Origin: Asterochloris sp. CNOR1
Lineage: Eukaryota > Chlorophyta > Trebouxiophyceae > Trebouxiales > Trebouxiaceae
DNA length: 64,000 nucleotides
Direction of reading: 5' to 3'
Assembly (NCBI GenBank): GCA_963969365.1
Contig: OZ017752.1
Location: forward strand, 620,001 to 684,000
The notes below the pieces were generated by a model. That model was not told where the DNA came from. It saw nothing but the letters and a program-made list of their open reading frames with translations, and made no database searches. The position numbers were made by a program, and so were the translations under genes. Shown in pieces: positions 23,681 through 34,800 of the stretch (position 1 is its first letter; each line of letters begins with the position of its first letter).

Positions 23681-24991
23681 ATGAGCTCTGACAACCAGCG
23701 GTTCCTCTTGCTGAGGCCTGGAAAGCGTAAGGCCTTGGCAGTGTACTGCTCAAACCTGCAAAGAAATGTGCTTGACCATGCTGACCATGCTGCTGCAGGG
23801 CAAAGAGAGGCTGCACTGGGCAGCGATGATCTCATTGCTCTGCATGGCCTCCTCAAAATCCAGGAACACAGCGTGGCGCTCAGGCCTGGCAACTACCTGC
23901 AGCAAGTGCCTGGCGACAAAGCCTTCTACAGGCAAGCCAGTGTTGTGTCACGTCTCACTCAAGTGCACCTTGACACATGGTGCTGTCATTGCAGGAAGGG
24001 CACCAGCTTTGATTTGGCGCCACTGGCTGGCCTCAATCCCATTGGTCTGGCAATCAAGCCACTCACCTCCCAGCAGCTGGCAACCTTTCGCTTTGCCAGG
24101 GTCAAGGCCGAGCTGGAGCAGGTGAGGGAAGGCAGAGCCTTCACGCAGCATGCAGGCGCTGTAAGTGCTGAGGCAGCACCAAGGCACAGCATGCAAGGGC
24201 TCTGCATGTTCAAAGGGCAGGACTGGTAGGGGCTGGTGGCGGACGTGCAGAGACTGCTGCAGCCCTGAGCCATGGACGACCTGCCTGCTGCACCACCTCT
24301 TCTCCAATGCAGCATGCCAGGTCAGCGCAGGCTGCCTGCTGCCCCAGCCGCCTGCACTGTCAACCCAGCTGGTGCAGGGACCCTTGCCAGGCCCAGGCAC
24401 TGCCTGCAGGAGGCCAGGGGAGACCTGATAGACACATCAGGCCTCAGTGCAGGCGCAGGGGTGCAGGGTGGGCTGCCCAGGCCTGCCTCTTCTCAGCAGC
24501 AGCAGGCCTCCAGGAAGGCCAAGAAGGAGAAGAAGGCCAAAAAGGAGAAGAAGGACAAGGTCTGCCCTGCACAGATAGTGGCTGGCAAGGTTCAACAGCT
24601 GCCAGGCCTGTTGCAGCAGGCAGACCCGCACGTGTCACTGCCCTGGTGATGATGAATGCCCACGGTGTCATTGTCCTGGCAGTCCCAGTACATGCAAAGG
24701 GGGCCGTCGCTTTACTTGAAGATACAAATGCTGTTGGCTGCGAGCATGCTGCATAGTGCATGGCGCCCTGTTTAGCACATGATCAGGGTTTGCAGATCAG
24801 GAAGATGCCAATGAAGGTGGGAGGTTCTGTATGCCAAGCTGGCCAGGCATAGCGTGCATCATCTCAATACACACGGCAAACGACGATCAGCAGGGACATG
24901 TCTTCTCTGCTGCTTGCAGCGCAAGGCCAGCAAGGAGCCCAGCGAGTCAGGCCATGCCAAGCGCCAGAGGTCACAGGCCCTCAGTGGCTGA
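23681..24991 (+). CDS. MED19: Mediator subunit 19-like protein
   Basis: Probable head-module subunit of the Mediator complex, linking activators to RNA polymerase II. Five exons (23681-23726, 23799-23931, 23995-24121, 24410-24559, 24920-24991) join in phase to 175 residues. The pattern fits MED19: an N-terminal block with DDLIALHGLL, then YLQQVPGD, then LNPIGLAIKPLTSQQLATF. Human MED19 has a DLPG motif followed by FNPITG...LAGFRL at the same spacing. The tail is Lys-rich (KAKKEKKAKKEKKDK) and ends in a basic SGHAKRQRSQ segment, as in plant MED19. Similarity outside these motifs is weak, so the name rests on order and composition. The second intron has a GC donor at 23,932. The start of exon 4 was chosen because its acceptor and phase fit; a slightly earlier one is possible. 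Confidence 0.62.
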
Positions 24992-25350
24992 CTTTGCTGC
25001 TATCAGGGCTGGAAACCAAGCGGCATGAGATCTGGGAGGGATGTGGGAACAAGCATGAGCAGATAACCAGATTCACATGGAGCTGGAGACGTCGCATGTG
25101 TGGTCCACACACCAGCAGATAGGGAGCCTGATGAGCTGCAGTACTGCAGCATCGAAGGCCTAGAAGACTCCCTGGGGCCCAGACAGCCCAGAGCAATTTC
25201 TTGCTTTGACTGTCTGAGACATCGTCAGCTGTACAGCAATGGCAACGACGAATTGTGTGCCTATATTTTTTGCTTTCTGACAACATTTTGCTGCACTTGT
25301 GTCTCCGAAGCTGAATGTGAAAGTGCTGGAATGGCACTGGCCTGGACGTC
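24992..25350. other. Spacer between MED19-like and F-box genes
   Basis: These 359 bases lie between two plus-strand genes and should carry the MED19 3' UTR and the F-box promoter. The stretch is less GC-rich than the coding regions. No other feature was seen. Confidence 0.5.
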
Positions 25351-27305
25351 ATGAGTGATGCAATCGTACAGAATGTCGACAAGGTGAATGCAGGCAGTCG
25401 ATTGTTCATGCAGGCGTTTGCACAGAGCTCTGGGAAAAATTTTGATGCCAGATGCAAGCTTGACCAACTGCCAGAGCCATTCAGAGCTGGCAGCATACCC
25501 CTTGCATCAACGGCATGCTTGCTGCATATTCATGCCTGCTGCAGGAAGGCATGTTGAGAGCTGCTTGACCTGCCTGCAGAGTGTGCAGCTGGAGGACCTG
25601 CCAGATCTGGCCCTCAAAGAGGTGCTGCAGAACGTCAGTACAGACCAGCGACGCAGGCTGAGCTGCACCAGCAGACGCTTCAGGCGACTCATTGGGGAGT
25701 CCTGGACACACATCAGCATTGCCCTGGAGGGCAGCAATTTGGTGGACTCTGCAAATCTGCAGCTCAAGTGGCTGCTGGCACGAGATGTCTTCAGGTTGGA
25801 GAAGCTGGTGAGCAGAGGTGCAAGGCATGTGTGCTGGGTGGGACCGCGTCTTCTTGCAGCAGGTCTCATGCCCGTCTCAACCAGCCTGGCAGGCAGGCCA
25901 GGCATCTGAGGCAGCAGGGTATCCAGACACGCGTTGAACACAGGCACATGTAGCCCACACCTGCGCCCATGCGGCCCTGCTGTCAGATGTGTGGCTGTGA
26001 CTGTCCCTTTGCGGCCCCATCTCGCTGTCTTGTTGTCCTACAGGTGCTGGGGTCTGCAGGATCAGCATGGAGGAGCTGAAGCCCTCTGAGAGCTTTGCCG
26101 CCGCACTGAGCTGTGTGCCATCAGGACTTTGCTGCACCTCAAGCTCACTTTCCGGCAGGAGGCTGCTATCTCAGCGTGCTGACTCACAGGTCTGGAGCCG
26201 CTGAGCTACGCTGGCTCACCAGGCTGTGCTTTGTCCTGCAGGAGCTCAACTTTGCGGGCCTGGAGCTCGGAGCGGCAGGGCTGGAGTACCTCCTCGGGGC
26301 TCTCATGGAGACCCTGGCCGCCAACAAGTTCCCCGCCTTGAGGTCCCTGACCATGTCAGGCAGCCAGGTCATGCTCCCACAGGGTCCCCTGATGGTGCCC
26401 TCGCTGGAGCACCTGGCCCTGGAGGAGCTGTACAGCCTGACCTCCCCCCTGCACTGCCCGCAGCTGTCGCAGCTGACCGTGCGCACCTGCAGCAGCATTG
26501 GGGGCAGCCTGCTGAGCGCTGCGCCCAGCGGGCTGCTGCTGTGCCAGCAGCTGAGGGTCCTGCACCTGGAGATGCAGGTGAGACTGGTTCAGACAGATGA
26601 CTGCCTGTCACGAACAAGCGTACCAGCTTGTCAGGCTGGGGTGCCTGTTCTCAGGTGTGCCAGCAGCTGGGGTAGCACTTGAGAGAGATGCAGGTGAACG
26701 ATGTAGTCAAGAAACTGACCAGCAGGCAGGCCTGTGCTGCTTGCTAATGCAGCTGTTCACAGCTGGCCTTGGCCTACACACGCCGTGAGTTTGTTTGCTG
26801 TCAGCGCTGCAATGCAAGCCTCCTTGGTCCTGTGCCTGACTGCCTGCTGCTGTCTCGCAGTGTCCCTGGTCTGAGCTCTGCAGAGGGCTTCTACCTGCAG
26901 GGTGCAGATTTTGACGACCAGAACTCCTGCAAGCCTAATTGGCTGGTGGCCAACCTACACAAGCTGCCCCGCCTGGAGCGCTGTGTCCTGCAGTGTGCTC
27001 TGTGCAACAAGGGGGCCGTCAAGATGCCAGCAGACACAGAATGGGCACCAGCGCTCAGCCACCTGGAGCTGCTGGCCCATCACATCTGCCTAGACTGTCG
27101 GATCCCTAGCTCGGTGGCCACAGTTGGCCTGTTCAGTGAGGCCTTGGAAGGGCGGGAACAGCACTGCCTGGAGTACTGCAGTTGGGAATCCCCTGCTGGC
27201 GTGCTGGAGTGCGGCAAACGTGGAGAGGGGCCCTTTCAGACTATAGATACATGGTCTGGCAGTGCAGTTCGCTGGGGTCTGGTCATGCCCTCCAATGGCT
27301 TCTAG
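25351..27305 (+). CDS. F-box / leucine-rich repeat protein
   Basis: Likely substrate-recognition subunit of an SCF ubiquitin ligase. Four exons (25351-25383, 25580-25807, 26242-26577, 26901-27305) join in phase to 333 residues. After a short start MSDAIVQNVDK comes an F-box with the expected spacing: LEDLPDLALKEVLQNV, then LSCTSRRFRRLI, then W. Irregular leucine-rich repeats follow, for example RLEKLELNFAGLELG (across the exon 2/3 junction), FPALRSLTMSG, SLEHLALEEL and PQLSQLTVRTC. The C-terminal third has a Cys-rich patch and a less clear repeat pattern. The substrate cannot be predicted. A possible extra exon near 26.1 kb was not used because exons 2 and 3 already join in phase inside a good repeat. 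Confidence 0.75.
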
Positions 27306-28508
27306 CAGGCGCGTTGCCCAACCCTTTACTCAGATCTGCAGCCCACCAGCACGACTAGCCTGCTTGTGGTGTAGTTGCCTCAGAGTGATCTAGCTACCAT
27401 CGCAGCCCACTTGATCTAAGTGCCCAACTTGTCTGACAAGTTCATGCCTCTGCATGCCTTGTTGCTGCTTGCTGCACACATATCTAATTCCCATCCTGCA
27501 CGACACCTGAAGGTCTCATTATTTTGGTTCTCTGGAGCTCTTCACTGGATGAGACTGCATCTGCTGCTGCGTGACAGACTGCTCTGCGTGCCCATGCTGA
27601 CTGGGACTTGTGCCAGGCTCAACAGAGTCTCCTCCTTCAGCCCTGTGCTTTGCTGCATCCTGCTGCTCTGGGTACTTGGCCTCCTGAGCCTCAAAGTGGT
27701 TGCGGATGGATGGCTCAAATGTGTAATAGCCAGTCGCAACTCCAATTCTGCAGCGCAGTGTACATGGCATCTGAAGGGATCTGCTGAGGTCTGGCTGGAA
27801 TCTGCTGTATCCTGAGATACTCATGTGTGGCATGCTTTGACATCAAGCTTACACAATTGCTGCCATATAGTTGATGGTAGATGGCCTCCTCATGGCTAAT
27901 GGGCGGCAGTTTCGCTGCTCCTTTAGATACACGATGCTTGACCTAATGACCAGCTTGAACCCGTCCAGCTTTGGTTGCAGGGCTTCAGCTCCGCATCAAG
28001 ATCCCTCTCTCTGAAGAAGGTGCCATGAATGCTGTAACAATACAAGGTGTTACATATATTTCATTGCACACTGCTTCACAGCTCTGGTGGGCTCCTCACT
28101 GCAATCGTGCTGTTCTTCCAGAAGCTCCTCAACGGAACTGCACAAAGGAAGACTATGGTGAGCGGCAGTCATTGGCCGCAGCGCGCTAATCCCTAGAGAG
28201 TATCGCTCCCATGCCAGCACCAAGCCAGCAAAAACCACTGCATGCATAGAACTGCCACCAAAGCTTGCAAAAGGCAGGCATGCCAGCACCAAGCCAGCAA
28301 AAACCAATCTTCTGATCCTTTCCACCAGCAGTTGAGCGCTCCATGTTAGGCACCACATCGCAAGCCAAGTGGAGACCGACATGCGCTAAACTCACCTCAA
28401 CCTGGCAATGGGGTCAAATGCAAAGCACGCCAAAGCCAGCGGGCGTGCCCTGTGCCGAGCTGCGCTACAGCCAGGAACCAAGCAAGACATCCACGCCCAG
28501 AGCCAGGC
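27306..28508. other. Convergent spacer between F-box gene and RPS29
   Basis: This 1.2-kb stretch lies between two stop codons. It contains 3' flanks and a direct repeat (28,210-28,306). A 104-codon minus-strand frame at 27,519-27,833 has no recognised homology and no supporting splice context, so it is not called a gene. Confidence 0.45.
28210..28306. repeat. 28-bp direct repeat, two copies 69 bp apart
   Basis: An identical 28-base unit beginning CATGCCAGCACC occurs at 28,210-28,237 and 28,279-28,306. It lies downstream of the RPS29 stop, probably in its 3' UTR or just beyond. No function is apparent. Confidence 0.85.
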
Positions 28509-29137
28509 TCAGTGCCACACCTTGATGAAGCCAATATCCTTTGCGTACTCCCTAAAGCATTGCCGGCACATGTTCAGGTTGTACTTCCGGATGATGCCCC
28601 ATTTGTTGCTGCACACGCGGCTGCAGCGCGGGAACACAGGAGTCAGAGGCCTGAGCAACAACCTGCTGCTGTAGGCAATTGGTTCTTGGCTGCCCCTTGC
28701 CAAGACTGGGTCTCAGCCCAATCCGCAGAGGTGAGCAGGCCTCTGGCGCTGGGCTGGCAGTGGACCCATGCCGGTCAGACGCAGGCTGACCGGCAGTCTT
28801 GCAGTGTCTTGCAACAAGTGTCACAGGATGCTGCAGCAGCACTGGCAGCCCGGCTTGCCCACAGCCTAGCCTTGCTTCCCCTGGCTGGGCGTGTGGCAAT
28901 CAGGCGCAGTGGCCACTGTGCTTAAGAACTCCAGAACAACAGCATGTACTCTGCAGCTCACCACGCTGCCTGTCCATAAGCAAGAAGACAGCCCTCCTGA
29001 TTGCAGCAGAATGTTGTTGCTGAACAAGCAATGCCAGCTTTCTCAAGCAGCCAATTTTTGTACATGACATCTTACCAGCCGCGGCCTCCCTTGCTGTGTG
29101 TGTTGTTGTGTGAGTTCCAGACCTCGTGGTGTCCCAT
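28509..29137 (-). CDS. RPS29: 40S ribosomal protein S29 (uS14)
   Basis: Small zinc-binding protein of the 40S subunit head. Two exons (29,137-29,076 and 28,620-28,509) join in phase to 57 residues, close to the usual 56. It begins [20 protein letters not shown] and continues with [19 protein letters not shown], then [15 protein letters not shown]. The four zinc-ligand cysteines are present as two CxxC pairs. The ending reads VWH instead of the usual YR or YH. A GT sits exactly after the conserved IK, so a further intron and a short last exon cannot be excluded. The single intron starts with GTAAG. Confidence 0.93.
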
Positions 29138-29422
29138 CGTGTCCAAGCAGCCGGCTGCGCTGGATCTATGAGCTGCGTCAACAGCTCCTGGCCCCTGGCA
29201 ACGCAGTCTCGCGCAACGTTCTGCTGAGGCCGCCTAAAATGTTGCTGAACCTAGCAGTTTGTGACCTAAACCTAAGGATTTTCTAACATTTGGCAGACTC
29301 AGGAGCAGGAGACACAGCATGTGCTTTCACGTACTCAAGCAGCAAGAGAAGATCATGGGGGCCAGATGACCTCTGTGTAGCAACAACAATTCAAGGGCTG
29401 CCTACGTTGTCTGTATTTACAA

Positions 29423-32400
29423 TCACAGAGTGATTGGCTCAGGGGTCCACTCAGCACCTTGCTCTGACAATTTGAGGTGCGCCTTGACATAGTCCTCAAA
29501 GAAGGCGTCCTGGGACTCGGCGTACTTCTCAGCATGTGGCCTGCAGACAGGGTGTGCTGGGTCAGCACAGCTTGACACATCTGAGGTAGCCTGAAGTGCC
29601 AGCTTCAGAACCAGCAGAGTGCTGCATGGGTCAGCACCACCACAGATCATGCTTGGACACGACGGGGTGGCCTGGTGGCCATGAATACAATGGTTTGCCT
29701 AAGCGTGCTGGCTGGGGTCAGCAGGGCCACATGCATGCAGGGCCAAGGACACAGGCTTGCATGCTGGTAGCCTCTCACCTGAAGCCATCATCAGCGAACA
29801 GGGCCTCGTCGGTGGGCATCACCAGCAGCTCAGGGTCATCGTGCTTCTTAACATCCTGCAGGTTGCAGGGCAACCTGTGAAGTGGGCATGCATGCAGGGC
29901 TGGTATGCTGCAGGGTTGGCGCTGAGCAGGACAGGGCAGGGCAAGGGCCTTGCATGCTGATGCTGCAGGCCGGCAGAAGCTGTCAGTCTCAGCAAAGCGA
30001 GATCCGTTGCAGAGAATTGCATGGGCTGCCAACATGAACACATCACGAGCGCACACCAACATCTGCTCAGTCAGCAACAGAGCTGCAGAGCATGGCAGAT
30101 CCTGTTTCAGCCCTTATTCAGTTGCCAAGTTGCAGCGTCAACAGCAGCTTGCCTGCTGCCAGGACCCTCCCTGCAGCAGCTGACTGCCGGCCGCCAGGAC
30201 GCGCTCACCAGTCAGCACAACAGCATAACATGATGTTCTGCAGACAGTGTTGGGGTGCTTGCCTTGAAGTAGGAGTTGTCAAACTTCAGCCACTCAATGG
30301 TCCAGGAGGAGCCCCCGGGGGTGCCTGGCCCATTCTCTGTGTACTTAGTCTTGTCCTTGCCAAAGCCAGACCTGGAGGGCTTGGCACGGCCCAGGGTGTG
30401 GGCACCTGTAGCCAGCAAGAAGGCAGGGCTACAGTGGGGCAGCTATAAGGGCATATGCTTGCATGGGCCTGCCCTGAAGGGTTTAGTGCGGCTCAGGGTG
30501 GCGCATCTGCAAAGGTCTCAGCAATGCAACCACAACTCCCCCTTGCACTGCAGCAGTCAAGCAACCCCAGCCAACAGTTCAGCAGTCTGCAGCGATACCT
30601 CACTGCCATGCTTGCATCACAGAGCGTTGCCAGCCAACCTGACTGGCATCGCACGTTCCACCCAGTTGACCAGGTCAAGTCATGCTGCCAGGCGACCTCA
30701 CCTGAGAGTGCCACGATCTCCTGGTCATTGAAGCCCATGCGGTAGAAGACCTTTCGCAGGTGGTCCCCGGGCCTCTCAGCGCCGTCAGGGAAGGGGCCCT
30801 CCCCAGCTGCAGGGCAGCAGCTCCAGACATCATCCAGGCTCTGCTGCCTGGAGAACAAGCCCTGCTCAGCAACAGGCAAGGCTGCGCCAGCAGCCTGCAG
30901 AAGCCCACAGCACTGCTTGAAAGCAGGAGCCAGGCCACTAGACGGTACCAAGGGGCAGCCAAGCGCAGGTGATGCAGCAGCATCAAGCAGTGCCCCAGCC
31001 CACTTGAATGGCGCCCCTCGCTTGCATGCTGCTCAGCGCCTTGCAGGAGTTTGATGCAGGGATGCCGCCCACCTGGCAAGCGGCCCTCTGGGGCACACTG
31101 CTCTGGATTCTCAGCGTCTCGCCGTCCATACCTCAGTGGGATCTCTGGTCCTCCAGCAGCCTGCATGAGGGCATCAGGGTCACGTGCCGGCCAGCTTGGG
31201 TGGGATGGGGGTCTGCATGGCCATGTTGACTCCAGGCAACCAGCAGCTGGGGCCTGCTTCAGACAGCGAAGGCTTGGCACAGCTGGGGTTTGAGGCAAGC
31301 AGGAGCTCCCCTCTCCTCTGATGCAGCCCAAAGCAATGGCACACAACACCTCTGGTCATAGGTCATAGGTCACCTCGATGGCGCATGCTGATGCCATCTG
31401 GAAGAGGTCTGCGTAGGACACGCCGTCGTATTTGTCAGCAATGGTCTTCAGCAGCTCGCAGGCTGTCTCCAGCCCTGCAAGCAAACCTTGAGGTCAGCAA
31501 GCACACTAAGCGGCAGCTTGCAGGCTGTCTTCAGGCCTGCATCCAGCTTGCGGTGCAGTGCCAGGCCCTTCATGAACAAGTCGACATCAAAGCCTTAGTA
31601 TGTCACAGAATCTCGCCCGGTGTATAACAGGGCATATGGGCAGCTTGGGTGGGCAGCAGCAGCATTGCTGAGATGGCTGCGCCACAGCCAGATCTGCAGA
31701 TGCGGCAAGTGCTGCCGCCTGCGGACACGCTTCCCTGGACAGCACTGCAAGGTTCATTGAGGCGTCTGTCTGAAAAACAGAATGCACACAGTACTGCATT
31801 GGCTGCACATTGCGACCACCGGCGTACCTGCATTGGCGCCGTGGGTGATCTCAGGGTAGAATCTCACAGACCCATTGGCTCCACCGCGCTGGGGCCACTC
31901 AGAGATGTTCTGCAAGGTAGATGCATGCTGCGTGAGGGTGCAGTGTCCCAATACGCCTCCATTGAGCTGCCACCACATTCCCCAGTCTGCAGAAGACCGC
32001 TGGCGCCAGCACGAGGAGCATGCACACCCAGCAAAGGAGTGCAGACGAGGTGAGCATAAAGCGCATAGCCTCTTCTGGCATCAACTGGCTGGCAGGCTGC
32101 AAGCCAGCCTTCCAACAGGCAGTTCACCTTGTCATAGGTGCCTGAGTCATGCCATGCCAGCCGAACCAGAATTGGATTGCAGTGCTTGCTCTTTATGAGC
32201 TCCATCACCTGCATGCACATCTGCATGTTGTGCCAGCCCAGTAACAAAAGGCCTGCATGCACCAATTCGGCCAGATCTCCACATAACATGTGCAGGCACC
32301 TGACCCCAATACCCTTGCTCACCTCCTTTCTGGCATCTACAAGGGCGTCCTTCTTGGTCTGCCTGCATCCTTCGAGCACTGCAGATTTCTCCTGGGCGAA

Positions 32401-32511
32401 GACCTGGCAGCGACGGGTGTGGACCCTTCCCAGGCCTACTGGGCGTGGGCGCAGGGCCTGTGAGTGAGCCTGGTTGATCTGCCTGAGCTGATGTGTGTGC
32501 ATGTTCACCAC
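29423..32511 (-). CDS. APX: Chloroplast (stromal-type) ascorbate peroxidase
   Basis: Haem peroxidase that reduces hydrogen peroxide with ascorbate in the chloroplast water-water cycle. Nine exons (32511-32323, 32208-32128, 31909-31828, 31474-31374, 31160-31073, 30806-30702, 30405-30263, 29855-29779, 29540-29423) join in phase to 327 residues. The distal-haem motif is VRLAWHDSG (Arg, Trp, His) and the proximal histidine lies in AHTLGR. The WLKFDNSYF segment carries the proximal Trp and Asp in the form seen in chloroplast isoforms. The first 40 residues are basic and lack acidic residues, as expected of a transit peptide ending near RRCQVFA. The protein stops at EWTPEPITL with no C-terminal membrane anchor, so it should be soluble, not thylakoid-bound. 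The intron after SYFK has a GC donor (30,262). The RPS29 start lies 285 bases downstream on the same strand. Confidence 0.95.
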
Positions 32512-32675
32512 TGGTTGGTAGGTTTGTTGGGTCTGCGATTTGATTTAGATTTTCATCATAGTTCAGGCTAGCCAGCAGAGCAGCTTTCATTCGGTCCTGT
32601 CTTGAGCTGGCACGTGCACGAACTGTACCGGCCAGAAGATACCAGCTGAAATCAGCTGCAACACAAGCCCTTGAG

Positions 32676-34307
32676 TCATTGGGTGTTGGCATCTGTGTGG
32701 TCACTGGTGCTCCCATCTGCTGCACTCGTAGGGATGACCTGCAGATTCAACAGGTTCTGGTTGACGGACTGCTCCAGCTCATCCACAAGGCAGTGGCTAT
32801 AAGAACAGGAGGGCTTCCTGTTGGCAAAAGTGGTAGCTTTGACAGCCCTGATGCAGCGAACCAATGCCCTTGCAGCAGTCGCTGGTCTTCAACTGGCAAA
32901 CTGGCAGAGCATCATTACTCACAACAATTCCAGAAATTGTTGAGAGGCAGCACCGCCTCAGTGCTGGTAAGAGTCTATAGCAAAGCCAGCCTGACCATGA
33001 GGAAATGAGCAGCTGGGATATGGCAGAGGCCCACCTCTGCAGGTGATGGTGTGAATTTGACATGTGTTGACTCTGCGGAGATCTCCACTGCGCTGGAGCC
33101 TCCCTTCTCCTTTGCTGTCTGGTCCTCCTGCAGGGCACAGCACCTGTTTATGATTCATGTCTATGACAGCTGTTGACCTGCAATAGAGAGGTGTCGGCCC
33201 TAGCTGCTGGTGCTGCCTTCCCGAACTGCGATGGCCTACTTCTGGAGCACACATGCCTGTACTGCTGTGATGCACCACTGGCAATGGCAATGAACAGAGT
33301 CGCCCTTGCCGTGCACCCATGCTGCCATCACTCAATGGCGCAGCCCTGACAGCCTGCCAGACTCCCACCTGCTTCTCCCTCTTGCCAAAGGAGAGCCGAC
33401 TGACCAATTTCCTGCCCATGTTCTTTATGCCTGCAGGTCGCAAGCGCAGTATGAGGGCATGTCAGCCTCTTCAAGCACATTGAGCTGCTCAGCGTGGCAG
33501 GAGCTTCTCAGGGCCAACGTGGCTGCTGCTGGCTGCATACTGTCTCAGAGGGCTGCTCAGCCTCAACAGTTCGGCTGCACTGCATGCTGGAAGGCGGCTG
33601 TATGACAGACATGCCCCGGCACTTGCTGAGAGGTCACGCCATGATGCCTGTACGCATACTGCAGGGAGCGTTACAGACCGCTGGCGCTGGCCCATATCCC
33701 CAGGGTACTTACAAAGCCCCAATTTCCAGCATCTAAAGGGCTGAGGTGCTGTTGATATTCTTACTCAGCACTGGAACGGCGCATCTGGCTGCTCCCAAAG
33801 GCTGGCTACAGCTGTCGAGGCAGGCTGGTCTGCAAGGGCAAGCATTGCATGCCATCCAAGTATGCGCAGTCTGATTGCTCATGCTGATTAGCTTCAGCTG
33901 CTCCATAGGGCGCTTGTGTGCTGCACATTGAGGTGCACACATGTCAGCAGCCCACCTGTGACCATAGTTGGAGTTTTCTTGGTGGGGGACTCCGGAGCAG
34001 GCTGCTTGGCCTCAGGCTCGTCATCGGCAAAGCGGGCCCTGGAACCCCCGAATCGGGATTTGGCCGGCTTGGGCTCGCTGTCTGAGCCCTTTAGAGCCCC
34101 CTTCTTCCCATCCATCCTCTTTTTGGCCAGGGCCACGCTATCAATGCGGGCCTGCACCTCTGTGTCTGCTGCTGGGGAGTCTGGCTGGTCCTCCATGTCC
34201 AAATCTTCATCGTCCTCTGCTTCATCCATGATTTTGGGTCTGCTCAGCCTGGCCTTGTGCACACTGAGGCTGTCTGCAGAGCGGTGGACACCCATCTCCT
34301 CTGCCAT
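32676..34307 (-). CDS. Uncharacterised acidic/basic protein
   Basis: I do not recognise this protein. The ATG at 34,307 starts exon 1 (34307-33956), and exons 33430-33369 and 33127-33035 join to it in phase. The product has an acidic patch (DEAEDDEDLDMEDQPDSP), then Lys/Arg- and Ser/Pro-rich sequence (KPAKSRFGGSRARFADDEPE, PESPTKKTP), then a basic segment GRKLVSRLSFGKREK. The C-terminal exons lie at about 32.98-32.93 kb and 32.87-32.68 kb, the latter with VDELEQSVNQNLLNLQ, which looks helical. The exact joins there are unresolved. Low complexity and charge suggest a nuclear protein, but this is only inference. It lies head-to-head with TMEM33 and 165 bases upstream of APX. Confidence 0.55.
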
Positions 34308-34800
34308 GGCAGGGCCTGCCTGGCAGGCACAGCTGGGAGTGCAGCTGGCAGTTAAGCTGGCTGGCACAAGCCCTGCCTCAGGGCTGGAGCTGGATTGCTG
34401 AAACAGCTGATGGAAAGTCCAGGGTGGGCAGGGCTGACTGTGAATGCCACCTTTCTGTGGATTCTGAATTTCGGTGTCTGACCTGAACAGCAAGCTGCTT
34501 GCCCAGATCGTGCCATGGAGGGCTTCAGGTGCGTTTGCTGACATCACGGGACATCTATGCGCCCTGAGCTGGAGCTGAAGTCGTATTCCTTTGCAGGGCC
34601 TTTGATTTTGAGAATGACCCAAGGTGGAGGTTGTATGCCTCCAGGTGACGCACTGATGTGCTTGTTTGCTTTGGCAGTAAGTTTTGGGCTGTAGCACTCC
34701 TGCATGTGCCCTTTGTCAGGGCGTTTTTGCAGCGGCATTGTGAGTACCTCAAGCATCCCTCAACAGCTGCAGGCTGGAGATTCCAGCTGGCAATGAGAGC
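34308..34800. promoter_or_regulatory. Divergent promoter region, acidic gene / TMEM33
   Basis: This 493-base interval separates the ATGs at 34,307 (-) and 34,801 (+). It should contain both 5' UTRs and a shared or paired promoter. No defined element was recognised. Confidence 0.4.

Noticed and set aside
26042-26200. Possible extra exon of the F-box gene with LCAIRTLLHLKLTF
   Set aside because: Exons 2 and 3 already join in phase within a leucine-rich repeat. This piece hits a stop before any good donor.
27519-27833. 104-codon minus-strand frame downstream of the F-box gene
   Set aside because: No recognised family, no splice context and no upstream exon. It is probably chance in a 3' flank.
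29417-29421. TGTAA (minus strand) directly after the APX stop as a poly(A) signal
   Set aside because: TGTAA is the usual green algal signal, but it begins one base after the stop codon, too close for a normal 3' UTR. It is probably chance.
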